This document shows, in pieces, positions 46,023 through 54,321 of a stretch of DNA of 64,000 bases (the stretch's first letter is position 1; each line of letters starts with the position of its first letter). The DNA comes from an uncultured Lachnospiraceae bacterium (GTDB lineage: Bacteria > Bacillota > Clostridia > Lachnospirales > Lachnospiraceae). Location of the stretch: NCBI GenBank assembly GCA_944381615.1, contig CALWLT010000009.1:38477-102476 (forward strand), read 5' to 3'. Below the pieces are notes generated by a model. The model worked only from the letters and a program-made list of their open reading frames with translations, searched no databases and was not told the DNA's origin. The position numbers and the translations under genes were made by a program.

Positions 46023-47020
46023 CTCTCCTTTTCCTGATGGCCAAACCGCCGGGCGGTAAATTCATAAACGTAAAGGAAGGCCCCGGCGATCAGCTCCGCC
46101 TCGATCGCGGCGTAATTCCTGAAATGCGCCGGATTGTATCTGACTCTCCGGCAGCGATGCGCCGTCCGGATCCCCTCAAAAAAGCCTTCCAGATAGTCCT
46201 TTTCAAACCCCAGCTTTCTGAAAAACAGATATTTCAGAAACACTCCCGCCGCAATCGGCGCCGCGTTCAGAAGAAGCTGGAGCGGCGGCATATTCTTATA
46301 ATTCAGATACACATTATTGCGCGCCGCCAGCTTTACCTTGAACGAATTGTATTTGGAGCCGCTCGTGCCGCTCCCCACATGCCAGACGAGCGCCGCCGGC
46401 CAGTAGAGATTATCGTAGCCCGCAATCCGAGCCCGGTAGCCCACGTCGATGTCCTCCAGATAGGCAAAGTGCATCTCGTCGAAATATCCGATCTCGTCAA
46501 ATACGTCCCGCCGGTAGATCGCCGCTCCCGCGCAGGCTGAAAACACACGGCCCGGCCGCCGGTACCAGGTAAGCTTCTGACCCACGCCCCGCTGATACGC
46601 CCAGCCGAGGATCGAATACATATCTCCCGTGTCATCCAGTCGATCCGGATGGTACATCTGAATCATCCGGCTGCTGACCGAAAAAATCTTCTCCGACTGG
46701 CCGATGGCCCGCACCAGCTCCGCCACGAAATACGGGCTGACCCGCACGTCGTTATTGAGCAGAATCACGTACGGCGTATCCGCCGCCCGGATCCCCCGGT
46801 TGACCGCCCCGGAAAACCCGGTATTTTCCGGCAGGAAAATCGTATCAATCTGTTTCTCCCGCAGCCATTCGGCGCTTCCGTCCGTGGAGCCGTTGTCTAC
46901 TACCAGGATCCGAAAAGCCGGATAACTCTGATCCCGCAGCGAGCGGATGCAGGGCTCCAGAAATTTCATCCCGTTGTAATTGGGAATAATGACCGTCGTT
47001 GTAATTTCCATGTTCTCCAT
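46019..47020 (-). CDS. family 2 glycosyltransferase
   Basis: A 333-residue GT-A glycosyltransferase of the rhamnosyltransferase-like GT2 group. It begins TTVIIPNYNGMKFLEPCIRS; the nucleotide-sugar/metal region is LLNNDVRV, and the acceptor region follows EIGYFDEMHFAYLEDIDVG (ED motif). A C-terminal hydrophobic patch may touch the membrane. It would add one sugar to the lipid-linked repeat unit. Neighbours on both sides are polysaccharide genes in the same direction. Confidence 0.9.
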   Translation of the reverse strand: MENMEITTTVIIPNYNGMKFLEPCIRSLRDQSYPAFRILVVDNGSTDGSAEWLREKQIDTIFLPENTGFSGAVNRGIRAADTPYVILLNNDVRVSPYFVAELVRAIGQSEKIFSVSSRMIQMYHPDRLDDTGDMYSILGWAYQRGVGQKLTWYRRPGRVFSACAGAAIYRRDVFDEIGYFDEMHFAYLEDIDVGYRARIAGYDNLYWPAALVWHVGSGTSGSKYNSFKVKLAARNNVYLNYKNMPPLQLLLNAAPIAAGVFLKYLFFRKLGFEKDYLEGFFEGIRTAHRCRRVRYNPAHFRNYAAIEAELIAGAFLYVYEFTARRFGHQEKES

Positions 47021-47041
47021 GCCTTTTCCTGTCCCGCTGTC

Positions 47042-49228
47042 CTAAACCTCCAGATGATACGGCTCGCCGATCTTTTCCTTCTTCAGATCCCGCAGGGCAA
47101 AATTCGATTTGCGCAGCGTCAGATTCGGATTGTAATACGGGTCGCCGTCCCTGAGAATCCCGGGCCACTTGTCCGCGAAGATCCGGATCTCCCGGTTAAA
47201 GCGGGCCACCTTCTCCGGCGTATCCTCCAGGCCTCTGGACTTGGATTCATAGTGATAGAGCAGCGCGTAGGGGTTGTAGACCACCAGCTTTCCCGCCGCC
47301 CTTACCTTCATACAGTAATCGATATCGTTAAACGCAATGGCCAGCTCCTCCGAGAAGCCGCCCACCCGCTCAAACAGGCTCTTCTTCGTCATCATGCAGG
47401 CCGCCGTGACCGCGCTGTAATCCTGCGTGCTCATGGCCCGGTGGAAGTAGCTGTTCTCCGCCTGATGCAGGCCGATGAAGGTATGGCCGGCAATGCCGCC
47501 GAAACCGACTACCACGCCGGCGTGCTGGATCGTATTGTCCTGATAGAGCAGCCGCGCGCCCACCGCGCCCACGTCGTCGCGCTGGCACAGCCCCAGCATC
47601 TCCTCGATAAAAGAGGGCGCGATCAGCTCCGTATCATTATTTAAAAAGAGAAGATATTCCCCTCTGGCAAACGTCTCGCCAAAATTATTGATGGCGGAGT
47701 AATTAAACTCCCGCTCCCAGCGGACCACGCGCACATTGGGAAATTCCTTTGCCAGCGCTTCGTAATACGCAAACGTCTCCGGCAGCGTACTGTTGTTTTC
47801 CACTACCAGAATCTCCAGATTCTTATAGGTCGCCCGCGTCAGAAGCGCCCGGACGCAGGTGTCCAGATCCGCGCTGTGATCCTTGTTGGGAATGATGACC
47901 GACACCAGCGGCCGATCCTTGATCCGGTACACCGTGTGGTAAATCCCGTAATCCACGCCCTTTTCCACGCGCTCCGCCTCAATTCCCACGCGCTCATAAT
48001 GCGCCAGGATCGCCCGCGAACCGGCCTCGAAGGCATAGAGCTTGCTCTGCGGATTGCTGGCCGTGGAATCCTTATGACAGCGCCAGTGATAGAGCACCTT
48101 CGGAATATGGCAGATTTCCTTCGCCTGTTCCGTACAGCGGAAAATAAAATCATAATCCTGCGCGCCGTCAAATTCCTGGCGGAAGCCGCCCACCCGCGCC
48201 ACCAGGTCGTGGCTGACCACAAACAGATGGCAGATGTAATTGACGCTTCGCAGCAGATCAATATTGAAATCCGGCTTGAAATGCGGGTCAAACAGCGCGC
48301 CGCCGTCCATATCCAGCTTATCCTCGTCCGAATACAGGCAATCGCACTGCGGATGCTCCGTTACCGTGCGCGCACACTCGTAGAGAGCGTCCGGCGTCAG
48401 CTCGTCGTCGTGATCCGCCAGCACGATAAAATCCCCCGTCGCCATGTCCATGGCCGCGTTGGTATTGCCCGCGATCCCTTTATTTTCTCCCAGGATCACA
48501 TACTTAAACCGCCGGTCCCGCGCGGCATAGCGGCTCAGCACGCGCTCCAGGCTCTGCCCGGCCGGACTTCCGTCCGCCACGCAGACCTCCCAGTTTTCAT
48601 AGGTCTGCGCCTCAATGGAATCCAGCATTTCTTTCAGGTAGCGCTCCGGCGTGCGGTAAACCGGAATCACGATCGAGAACTTCGGCATGAACTCAAACCG
48701 CGCCGCCCGCTGCGCTTCAAGCGCCTCCTCCGACGGCTTCGTCAGCTCATACCACTCGGCATAATCGTAATCGTTGTCGATCCCCTGCAGCTTGTGCCGC
48801 GATTTCAAAACCAGCGCGCGAAACCCGTTTTCCTTCCAGAAATCCATGCAGACGCGCACCGTCTCCATGTTCATCAGATCCAGGATCTTGCGCATCCGCT
48901 TGTGGGCCACGCTGCTCCGCCTGCGGATCAGCTCCTCATTATATTTAACGCGGATCTTGCGCTTCCCCCCGCAGATGACCAGATAATAATCGCGGCCGCG
49001 CTCATAGGCAAACTGGATATCAAATCCCAGCTCCCGTTCCACCGTGCGCCCGAAATAGATCTGGCTTACGTCGTCCCGGCGCGTCGCGACGTACTGAAAC
49101 GGAACCGGACGCCGGGAAGCGTCCTCTACCCGGTAGGTAATGACGGCGTCCGGCGTCTTCCCGATAGCCCAGCCGTTGAGCTGTATGGAATTTTCCCGTA
49201 TCCTTACCACGTCTACGTTATATTTCAT
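47042..49228 (-). CDS. two-domain family 2 glycosyltransferase
   Basis: A 728-residue protein with an N-terminal beta-rich region (about 1-120) and two GT-A domains. The first (about 160-400) contains SIVIPVYRTPERYLKEML and ADHDDELTPDAL. The second (about 440-690) contains SVIIPNKDHSADLDTC, LLFLNNDTELI and AFNDIDYCMK. Both have DxD-like metal motifs, so two sugar transfers are possible. Proteins of this layout occur in rhamnan and O-antigen clusters. The start overlaps the stop of the upstream glycosyltransferase (ATGA). Confidence 0.9.
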   Translation of the reverse strand: MKYNVDVVRIRENSIQLNGWAIGKTPDAVITYRVEDASRRPVPFQYVATRRDDVSQIYFGRTVERELGFDIQFAYERGRDYYLVICGGKRKIRVKYNEELIRRRSSVAHKRMRKILDLMNMETVRVCMDFWKENGFRALVLKSRHKLQGIDNDYDYAEWYELTKPSEEALEAQRAARFEFMPKFSIVIPVYRTPERYLKEMLDSIEAQTYENWEVCVADGSPAGQSLERVLSRYAARDRRFKYVILGENKGIAGNTNAAMDMATGDFIVLADHDDELTPDALYECARTVTEHPQCDCLYSDEDKLDMDGGALFDPHFKPDFNIDLLRSVNYICHLFVVSHDLVARVGGFRQEFDGAQDYDFIFRCTEQAKEICHIPKVLYHWRCHKDSTASNPQSKLYAFEAGSRAILAHYERVGIEAERVEKGVDYGIYHTVYRIKDRPLVSVIIPNKDHSADLDTCVRALLTRATYKNLEILVVENNSTLPETFAYYEALAKEFPNVRVVRWEREFNYSAINNFGETFARGEYLLFLNNDTELIAPSFIEEMLGLCQRDDVGAVGARLLYQDNTIQHAGVVVGFGGIAGHTFIGLHQAENSYFHRAMSTQDYSAVTAACMMTKKSLFERVGGFSEELAIAFNDIDYCMKVRAAGKLVVYNPYALLYHYESKSRGLEDTPEKVARFNREIRIFADKWPGILRDGDPYYNPNLTLRKSNFALRDLKKEKIGEPYHLEV

Positions 49229-50187
49229 GCGTCCTCTTTCTCATCCTGCTCCCCGTCAAAATTAATCCGCTCCTCCTCTACCACGAGGGGACGTTTCATT
49301 ACCCGGGAATTGATCGACAAAATATATTCTCCTACCAGACCGATAAAGAAAATCTGCACCGACCCGAGGAAGCACATGCCGATCAGAAGCGGGGCCATGC
49401 CGGCCGGGAAATCATACCAGTAAAGAAGTTTCATGATCAGATACACAAACGCCACAATGATACTGACCAGCGCGCAGAAGCTCCCCGCGATGGTCGCCAG
49501 CCGCAGGCCCACCTTGGTATAGGAGGTCACGCTCAGCATGGCCGCATCGTATAGCTTATAAAAATTGTTGTGCGTCTTGCCCGCCCGTCTCTGCGGCTGC
49601 ACATAGGGAATCTCCTTGCGCTTGTAGCCCAGCTCCGCCACGATCCCGCGCAGAAACGGCGTCGGATCGTCCAGCCGGCGCAGGATCTCGATAAAATCCC
49701 GGTCATAGAGCCCGGAACCCGTAAAATGCTCGATCTGCTCCACGTCCGACAACTTCTTAATCATTTTGTAATAGAACGTGCGCAGCCCGTACATCACGGG
49801 ATTCTCGCGGCTTCCCGTCTTGATGCCAATGACAATCTTGTAGCCGTTCTCCCATTCGCGCACATACTGGGGAATCAGCTCCACCGGGTCCTGAAAATCC
49901 GCCACCATGCTGATCACGCAGTCCCCCGTGACCTGCAACATCCCGTAATACGGAGAATTAAACTGCCCGAAATTCTTCGCGTTGAAAATCGCCTTAATCC
50001 GCCGATTCTCCCGGCAAAGCTCCCGGATAATCGGCCGCGTGCGGTCCGTCGAGTCGTTGTCAATGAAGACCAGCTCGTAATCATATTCCGGCAGATCCCG
50101 TTCCATCGTCTCCACAACCGCCTGGCTGATGGGGCCTACATTTTCCTCCTCATTAAAGCAGGGAATCAAAATACTGATTTTCTTCAT
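49225..50187 (-). CDS. GtrB/DPM1-like membrane glycosyltransferase
   Basis: A 320-residue GT2 enzyme with an N-terminal catalytic domain (ISILIPCFNEEENVGPISQ, VFIDNDSTD, MVADFQDP) and two C-terminal membrane segments (about 230-255 and 265-290). This matches polyprenyl-phosphate glycosyltransferases such as GtrB, which make undecaprenyl-phosphate sugars for side-chain decoration. The donor sugar is unknown. The gene is coupled to the two-domain glycosyltransferase. Confidence 0.9.
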   Translation of the reverse strand: MKKISILIPCFNEEENVGPISQAVVETMERDLPEYDYELVFIDNDSTDRTRPIIRELCRENRRIKAIFNAKNFGQFNSPYYGMLQVTGDCVISMVADFQDPVELIPQYVREWENGYKIVIGIKTGSRENPVMYGLRTFYYKMIKKLSDVEQIEHFTGSGLYDRDFIEILRRLDDPTPFLRGIVAELGYKRKEIPYVQPQRRAGKTHNNFYKLYDAAMLSVTSYTKVGLRLATIAGSFCALVSIIVAFVYLIMKLLYWYDFPAGMAPLLIGMCFLGSVQIFFIGLVGEYILSINSRVMKRPLVVEEERINFDGEQDEKEDA

Positions 50188-50291
50188 CAGAAATTTCTCT
50201 CTTTTCTCCGCAGCCTGTCGTCCGCGCGGCTTACCGCGCGCTCTTTTTCGCGCTTCTATTTATTCTAAACGCCTTTTTTCTATTTGACAAC

Positions 50292-51224
50292 CTACAATTT
50301 TCTTAATATGTTACGGATTCCTTTCTCAAAACCGACCTGCGGCCTCCAGCCCGTGACGCGCTCCAGCCTGCGGGTATCCGGGATCAGGTTCACAATTCCT
50401 TCCGCGTTGGGCGGATGAACGCCGTACACCATCTCCCCCCTGCACCCGCAGAGGCGGTAGATCTCCTCCACAAATCCCTTAAGCGGCCCCGTCTCTTCCA
50501 TGGGGCCTCCCAGATTGTATACACAGCCTTCCGCCTCCAGCGAACCGCCGTACGCGGCCAGATCGGAAAGCGCGCACGCCGCGTCTTCAATATAGAGGAA
50601 ATTCCACAGCTGCGTGCAGGCGGAGAGCTCCATCCGGCCGCCCGCAAGAAACGTCCGGATACAGGAGGACACCAGCGACCACGGATGATCGCCCGGCCCG
50701 TAGACACTGAAAATCCGCACATGGCCGTAATCCAGAGACAGCTCCCGGCACAGTTTGCGGCCCCGGTTCAGCACCTCCAGCTTGGCCCGCCCGTAGGGCG
50801 AAGCCGGACGACAGGGCGCCGTCTCGTCCGTCAGGCTGCCGCGCAGCCCGTACTCTGCCTGAGATCCGGTAAACAAAAACCGCGCGCAGCCCAGCTCCTT
50901 CGCCACGCGGATGGCCGCCAGCGCATCCGTCACACTCTGCGCCTGTACCTCCTCCTTCCTGCGCGAATCGCTCCCCGCGCCGTGCCAGCCCATGTGAAGA
51001 AACACGTCGCAGGGGCCGTCTATCCGCTCCGGAAGGCCGCAGAGCCGTCCCAGATCACAGGGCAGCACCGTTAGCCCGTCCGGGAACGCCCCGTCCTCCT
51101 TCAGAAGATCCGTTTTCTGCGACTGTTCCCGCACCACCGCGACAACCTCATGTCCTCTCTTCAAAAGCTCTCTGACCGCGCCCAGCCCCACAAAGCTGGT
51201 CGCCCCGGTAACCACGATTCTCAT
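50292..51224 (-). CDS. NAD(P)-dependent epimerase/dehydratase
   Basis: A 310-residue extended SDR. The cofactor loop is VTGATSFVGLGAVREL, with FTGSQAEYG in the middle and the catalytic YxxxK in SPYGRAKLEVL. Such enzymes act on nucleotide sugars (epimerisation, dehydration or 4-keto reduction). The start at MRIVVTGATS matches the fold boundary, although its ribosome site is weak; the longer frame runs into the 33-bp repeat array. It lies between the GtrB-like gene and the TPP enzyme. Confidence 0.88.
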   Translation of the reverse strand: MRIVVTGATSFVGLGAVRELLKRGHEVVAVVREQSQKTDLLKEDGAFPDGLTVLPCDLGRLCGLPERIDGPCDVFLHMGWHGAGSDSRRKEEVQAQSVTDALAAIRVAKELGCARFLFTGSQAEYGLRGSLTDETAPCRPASPYGRAKLEVLNRGRKLCRELSLDYGHVRIFSVYGPGDHPWSLVSSCIRTFLAGGRMELSACTQLWNFLYIEDAACALSDLAAYGGSLEAEGCVYNLGGPMEETGPLKGFVEEIYRLCGCRGEMVYGVHPPNAEGIVNLIPDTRRLERVTGWRPQVGFEKGIRNILRKL

Positions 51225-51271
51225 CCTGCCGGAACCGTCCTTTCTCTTCTTTTCCCTGTAGCCGCCGTTTA

Positions 51272-51400
51272 CCGCAGACGCGTCATTCCCCAATCCGCAG
51301 CCTGCCGCAAACGCGTCATTCCTCAATCCGCAGCCTGCCGCGAACACGTCATTCCCAGAATCCGCCGTTTACCGCAGGCGCGTCATTCCCGGATCCGCGG
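51272..51400. repeat. 33-bp tandem repeat containing the TPP enzyme stop codon
   Basis: Units start at 51272, 51305, 51338 and 51372 and share CCGCAGACGCGTCATTCCC and ATCCGC. The fourth unit contains the stop codon (51383-51385) and the final Arg-Ile-Arg-Glu codons of the TPP gene, and it continues into the coding region. Confidence 0.9.
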
Positions 51401-53314
51401 GATCAGCATGATACGATCCATCTCTTCATCCGGCAGAAACGGCGCCAGATCTTCCAGCGGCGGCGAAACCATCGTGCCGTCCGGCAGGCGCTTGGAAGCC
51501 GACTTCGGCTCGAAATTCTGATCCAGCGTCACAAACACCTCGCAGATGGCCGGCCCTTCCATGGCAAGCAGCTGTTCTGTTTTTTCCCCGATCTCCGCAT
51601 TGTTGTGGATGGAAACATACGGGAACCCGTAGGCCCAGGCCAGCTTCTCCATGCTGGGGAAGCTCAGATCCCCGCTGTCTGTCCCCACTCCCACCAGGGG
51701 CTCGCCGAAGAAATTCTTCTGCGTCTGGCGGATCGAGTGATAGCCTCCGTTGTTAATCACAAAAATCTTGATCGGCATCCGATGGCTGATTACCGTCTCC
51801 AGCTCCTGCAGATTCATCTGAATGCTGCCGTCGCCCGTAATGAGAATAATATCCTGGCTGTGATCGGCCACGCAGGCCCCGATGGCGGCCGGAAGGCCGT
51901 AGCCCATGGAGGCAATTCCGGAATTGGAGATAAAACGCTGCCCCTTCTTGACCACGTTCCCGTGGCCGCAGACCACGTTGGCAGAACCATTCCCCACGAC
52001 CACAATCTGATTTTCCTGCAGGCGCAGGCTCATCTCGCGGGCAAACGCATAGACGTTGGCCTGCGTCTTCGTCCCGCCCTGCAGATGGCGGGGCAGCACG
52101 ACCGGATAATCCCGTTTCCAGCCCTGGCAGAGAGAAAGCCATTTCTCCTGCGTCGTCCGGAACGGTTCCGCGATGGGCGCCGCGCCCCGGTCCGTCCCCT
52201 CCGCGTCCAGCACCTGCTCCATCACGGTCAGCAGATCGCGCACATCGGCGTGCAGCGGCATATCCACATGCAGCGTCGGCTTCTTTAACTCCTCGGCGTC
52301 AATATCGTTCACGATCACGTAGGCCGCCCGCGCCCAGGTCGTAAAGCGGTATCCCACCTGGCGGAAGCTCAGCCGGCTTCCCAGCGAAAGCACCAGATCG
52401 CTGTTCTGAATCGCAAAATTGCCCGGACGGTCGCCGACGTTCCCGCCCTTTCCGATGTAGAGCGGATGATCGTCATAAATGCAGTCGATGCTGTCCGCCC
52501 CGGTTACCACCGGGATCCCCAGTTTCCCGGCCACGCGCAGGAACACCTCGTGAGCCGCCCCGATGCGGATGCCGTTTCCCGCGTTAATCACGGGACGCTC
52601 TGACGTCCGCACCTTCTCAATCACGGCGCGGGCCGTTTCCCACGTTACCTTCGGCGGCAGCGCAGCCCGGTACTCGCCCCGGCCGGCCGTATCCTCCGGA
52701 ATCTCGGCCGCAGAGCATGCCGCCCAGCCGGTCCCTCCGGCCTCGTAATCCGCCCGGTCAAAACCGATCAGCTCTTCGGTCTCTACCACGGCCGCCTGCA
52801 CGTTCAGCGGGATATCCAGCCAGACCGGGCCCGGCCGGCCCGCATACGCCAGATACAGCGCTTTTTCCAGGCAATACCGGATCCGCATCGGGTCGATGAT
52901 CATCTCGCAGTATTTCGTCATATTGGCCACGGACCGCGTAATATCAAATTCCTGATCGCCCATGGCCCGCAGATGCAGGCCCGTGCTGCGCGCCATGGTA
53001 TCATAGCGCACCTGGCCGGAAAGGACCAGCATGGGGATGGAATCCATGTAGCCGCCGGCCACTCCGTTCATCGCGTTGATGCCGCCCGGCCCCGTCGTCA
53101 CGCACACCGCCGCGATCCGGTTGTGAATGCGCGCGTACGCCTCCGCCGCCATGGCGCAGGCCTGTTCATGATGATTGTACAGGCAGCAGAGCCCTTCCTG
53201 ATGCCCCAGCGCGTCGTCCAGGTGCATGGCGCCGCCGCCCGTGATCATAAACACATCCCGGATTCCCGCCTCCACCAGTTTTTCTGAAATATAATTGGAA
53301 ACCTTTTTCTTCAT
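51383..53314 (-). CDS. acetolactate-synthase-like TPP enzyme of the sugar cluster
   Basis: A 643-residue TPP-dependent enzyme with the three-domain ALS architecture. The N-terminal PYR domain has the catalytic Glu in NHHEQACAMAAEAYAR (E50), and the C-terminal PP domain has GDGSIQMN..NN. It differs from the ilvB product elsewhere in the window: it is longer, has a Cys-rich N-terminal segment and an extended C-terminus (PPLEDLAPFLPDEE). Enzymes of this kind in surface-sugar clusters can add a two-carbon unit to a keto sugar (YerE type) or form other acyloins. The substrate here is unknown. Confidence 0.85.
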   Translation of the reverse strand: MKKKVSNYISEKLVEAGIRDVFMITGGGAMHLDDALGHQEGLCCLYNHHEQACAMAAEAYARIHNRIAAVCVTTGPGGINAMNGVAGGYMDSIPMLVLSGQVRYDTMARSTGLHLRAMGDQEFDITRSVANMTKYCEMIIDPMRIRYCLEKALYLAYAGRPGPVWLDIPLNVQAAVVETEELIGFDRADYEAGGTGWAACSAAEIPEDTAGRGEYRAALPPKVTWETARAVIEKVRTSERPVINAGNGIRIGAAHEVFLRVAGKLGIPVVTGADSIDCIYDDHPLYIGKGGNVGDRPGNFAIQNSDLVLSLGSRLSFRQVGYRFTTWARAAYVIVNDIDAEELKKPTLHVDMPLHADVRDLLTVMEQVLDAEGTDRGAAPIAEPFRTTQEKWLSLCQGWKRDYPVVLPRHLQGGTKTQANVYAFAREMSLRLQENQIVVVGNGSANVVCGHGNVVKKGQRFISNSGIASMGYGLPAAIGACVADHSQDIILITGDGSIQMNLQELETVISHRMPIKIFVINNGGYHSIRQTQKNFFGEPLVGVGTDSGDLSFPSMEKLAWAYGFPYVSIHNNAEIGEKTEQLLAMEGPAICEVFVTLDQNFEPKSASKRLPDGTMVSPPLEDLAPFLPDEEMDRIMLIPRIRE

Positions 53315-53358
53315 CGCCGTATTCTCCTGTTATCCGCCAAACCGGTTTTTTCATATGT

Positions 53359-53424
53359 CTCGCTAAGTGCTCAGGTATGACTCGCACTAGGCTCGAAAAC
53401 ACCTCGCCAAGTGCTCATAGTATA
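53359..53424. repeat. three direct repeats at exactly 22-bp period
   Basis: CTCGCTAAGTGCTCA (53359), CTCGCACTAGGCTCG (53381) and CTCGCCAAGTGCTCA (53403) are spaced 22 bases apart, which is two helical turns. The last copy abuts a reverse-strand extended -10 (TGGTATACT, -10 hexamer at 53419-53424) that could serve the TPP gene. Confidence 0.78.
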
Positions 53425-53445
53425 CCATATCTGGGAAGTTCCTGC

Positions 53446-53474
53446 TTGTTTTTTTTCGCTTTCTTTTTTATAAT
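53446..53474 (+). promoter_or_regulatory. promoter of the HAD hydrolase gene
   Basis: TTGTTT, 17-base spacer, TATAAT, about 36 bases before the start codon. Confidence 0.7.
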
Positions 53475-53510
53475 TGCCATATATTTTAAAGAAGGGAAGG
53501 GATTTACATC

Positions 53511-54227
53511 ATGAGCGGACAGACGGTTTTTCCGGGGCAGGACGGCCGGCGCCCTTGTTTTCGCGGCGTCCTCTTTGATCTGGACGGCACGCTTCTTGAT
53601 ACGGCAGAGGGCGTCCTGGCCAGCGTACAGTATACCATCGAGACAATGGGCTACCCGTCTCTTCCCGATGAGATCCTGCGCGCCTTCATCGGGCCGCCCG
53701 TCAAGCAGTCGCTGATCCGGGCCTACGGAATCGGCGAAGAGGAGGCGCAGCGGGCCACCCAGGTATTCCGCGGCCGCTATAAGGATCACGATCTGTTCCG
53801 GGCCGTTCCCTATCCGGGAATCCCAGAACTGCTTAAGCGCCTCCGATCAAACGGCTTTCACATCGGCGTCGCCACGCTCAAGCGGGAGGACTACGCCATC
53901 TCGCTGCTCGAACATTTTGGCATCGCCGCGCTGTGCGATTCCATCTGCGGCAGTGATTTTGACAGCAAAATGAGCAAATGCGACGTGATTTTAAAATGCC
54001 TGCAGAAGCTGCAGCTGGCCGCCCATGACGCCGTTCTGATCGGGGATACCGCTTCCGACGGAGAAGGCGCACGGCTGGCCGGCGTTCCGTTCATCGCCGT
54101 TACCTACGGCTTTGGCCCCGTTGACTGCGAGGGCTGGAACCCGTTCCAGCCGCTTTTTACCGCGGACAGCGCAGACGCGATCGGCCGCTTTCTTCTGCCG
54201 GAACCCGCAGACCCGGCGCGCCTCTGA
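53511..54227 (+). CDS. HAD-family phosphatase, phosphoglycolate phosphatase-like
   Basis: A 238-residue HAD hydrolase with a helical C1 cap. Motif I is FDLDGTLLDT (D23, D25); motif II is in GVATLK, motif III is the Lys near SKMSKCDVI, and motif IV is IGDTASDGEGARLAG. It resembles Gph/PpaX and 5'-nucleotidase-like members. Its place beside surface-sugar genes suggests a sugar-phosphate or nucleotide substrate, but housekeeping repair phosphatase is equally possible. The start follows AAGGGAAGGG. Confidence 0.88.
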   Translation: MSGQTVFPGQDGRRPCFRGVLFDLDGTLLDTAEGVLASVQYTIETMGYPSLPDEILRAFIGPPVKQSLIRAYGIGEEEAQRATQVFRGRYKDHDLFRAVPYPGIPELLKRLRSNGFHIGVATLKREDYAISLLEHFGIAALCDSICGSDFDSKMSKCDVILKCLQKLQLAAHDAVLIGDTASDGEGARLAGVPFIAVTYGFGPVDCEGWNPFQPLFTADSADAIGRFLLPEPADPARL

Positions 54228-54321
54228 CTCAGATCGAACGGATAACAGAAACAGCGCGCCGCCTCTGAGGGCGGGCTGCAATATCTGAACAGCGGCGCAG
54301 ACATCCGAAGGAGGTTTTATT

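Noticed and set aside
51272..51400. Possible CRISPR array
   Set aside because: Units of 33-34 bp abut each other directly with no unique spacers, and no cas genes are present; it is a tandem repeat.
53359..53474. Invertible promoter (phase-variable capsule switch)
   Set aside because: The repeats are direct, not inverted, and no site-specific recombinase gene is nearby.
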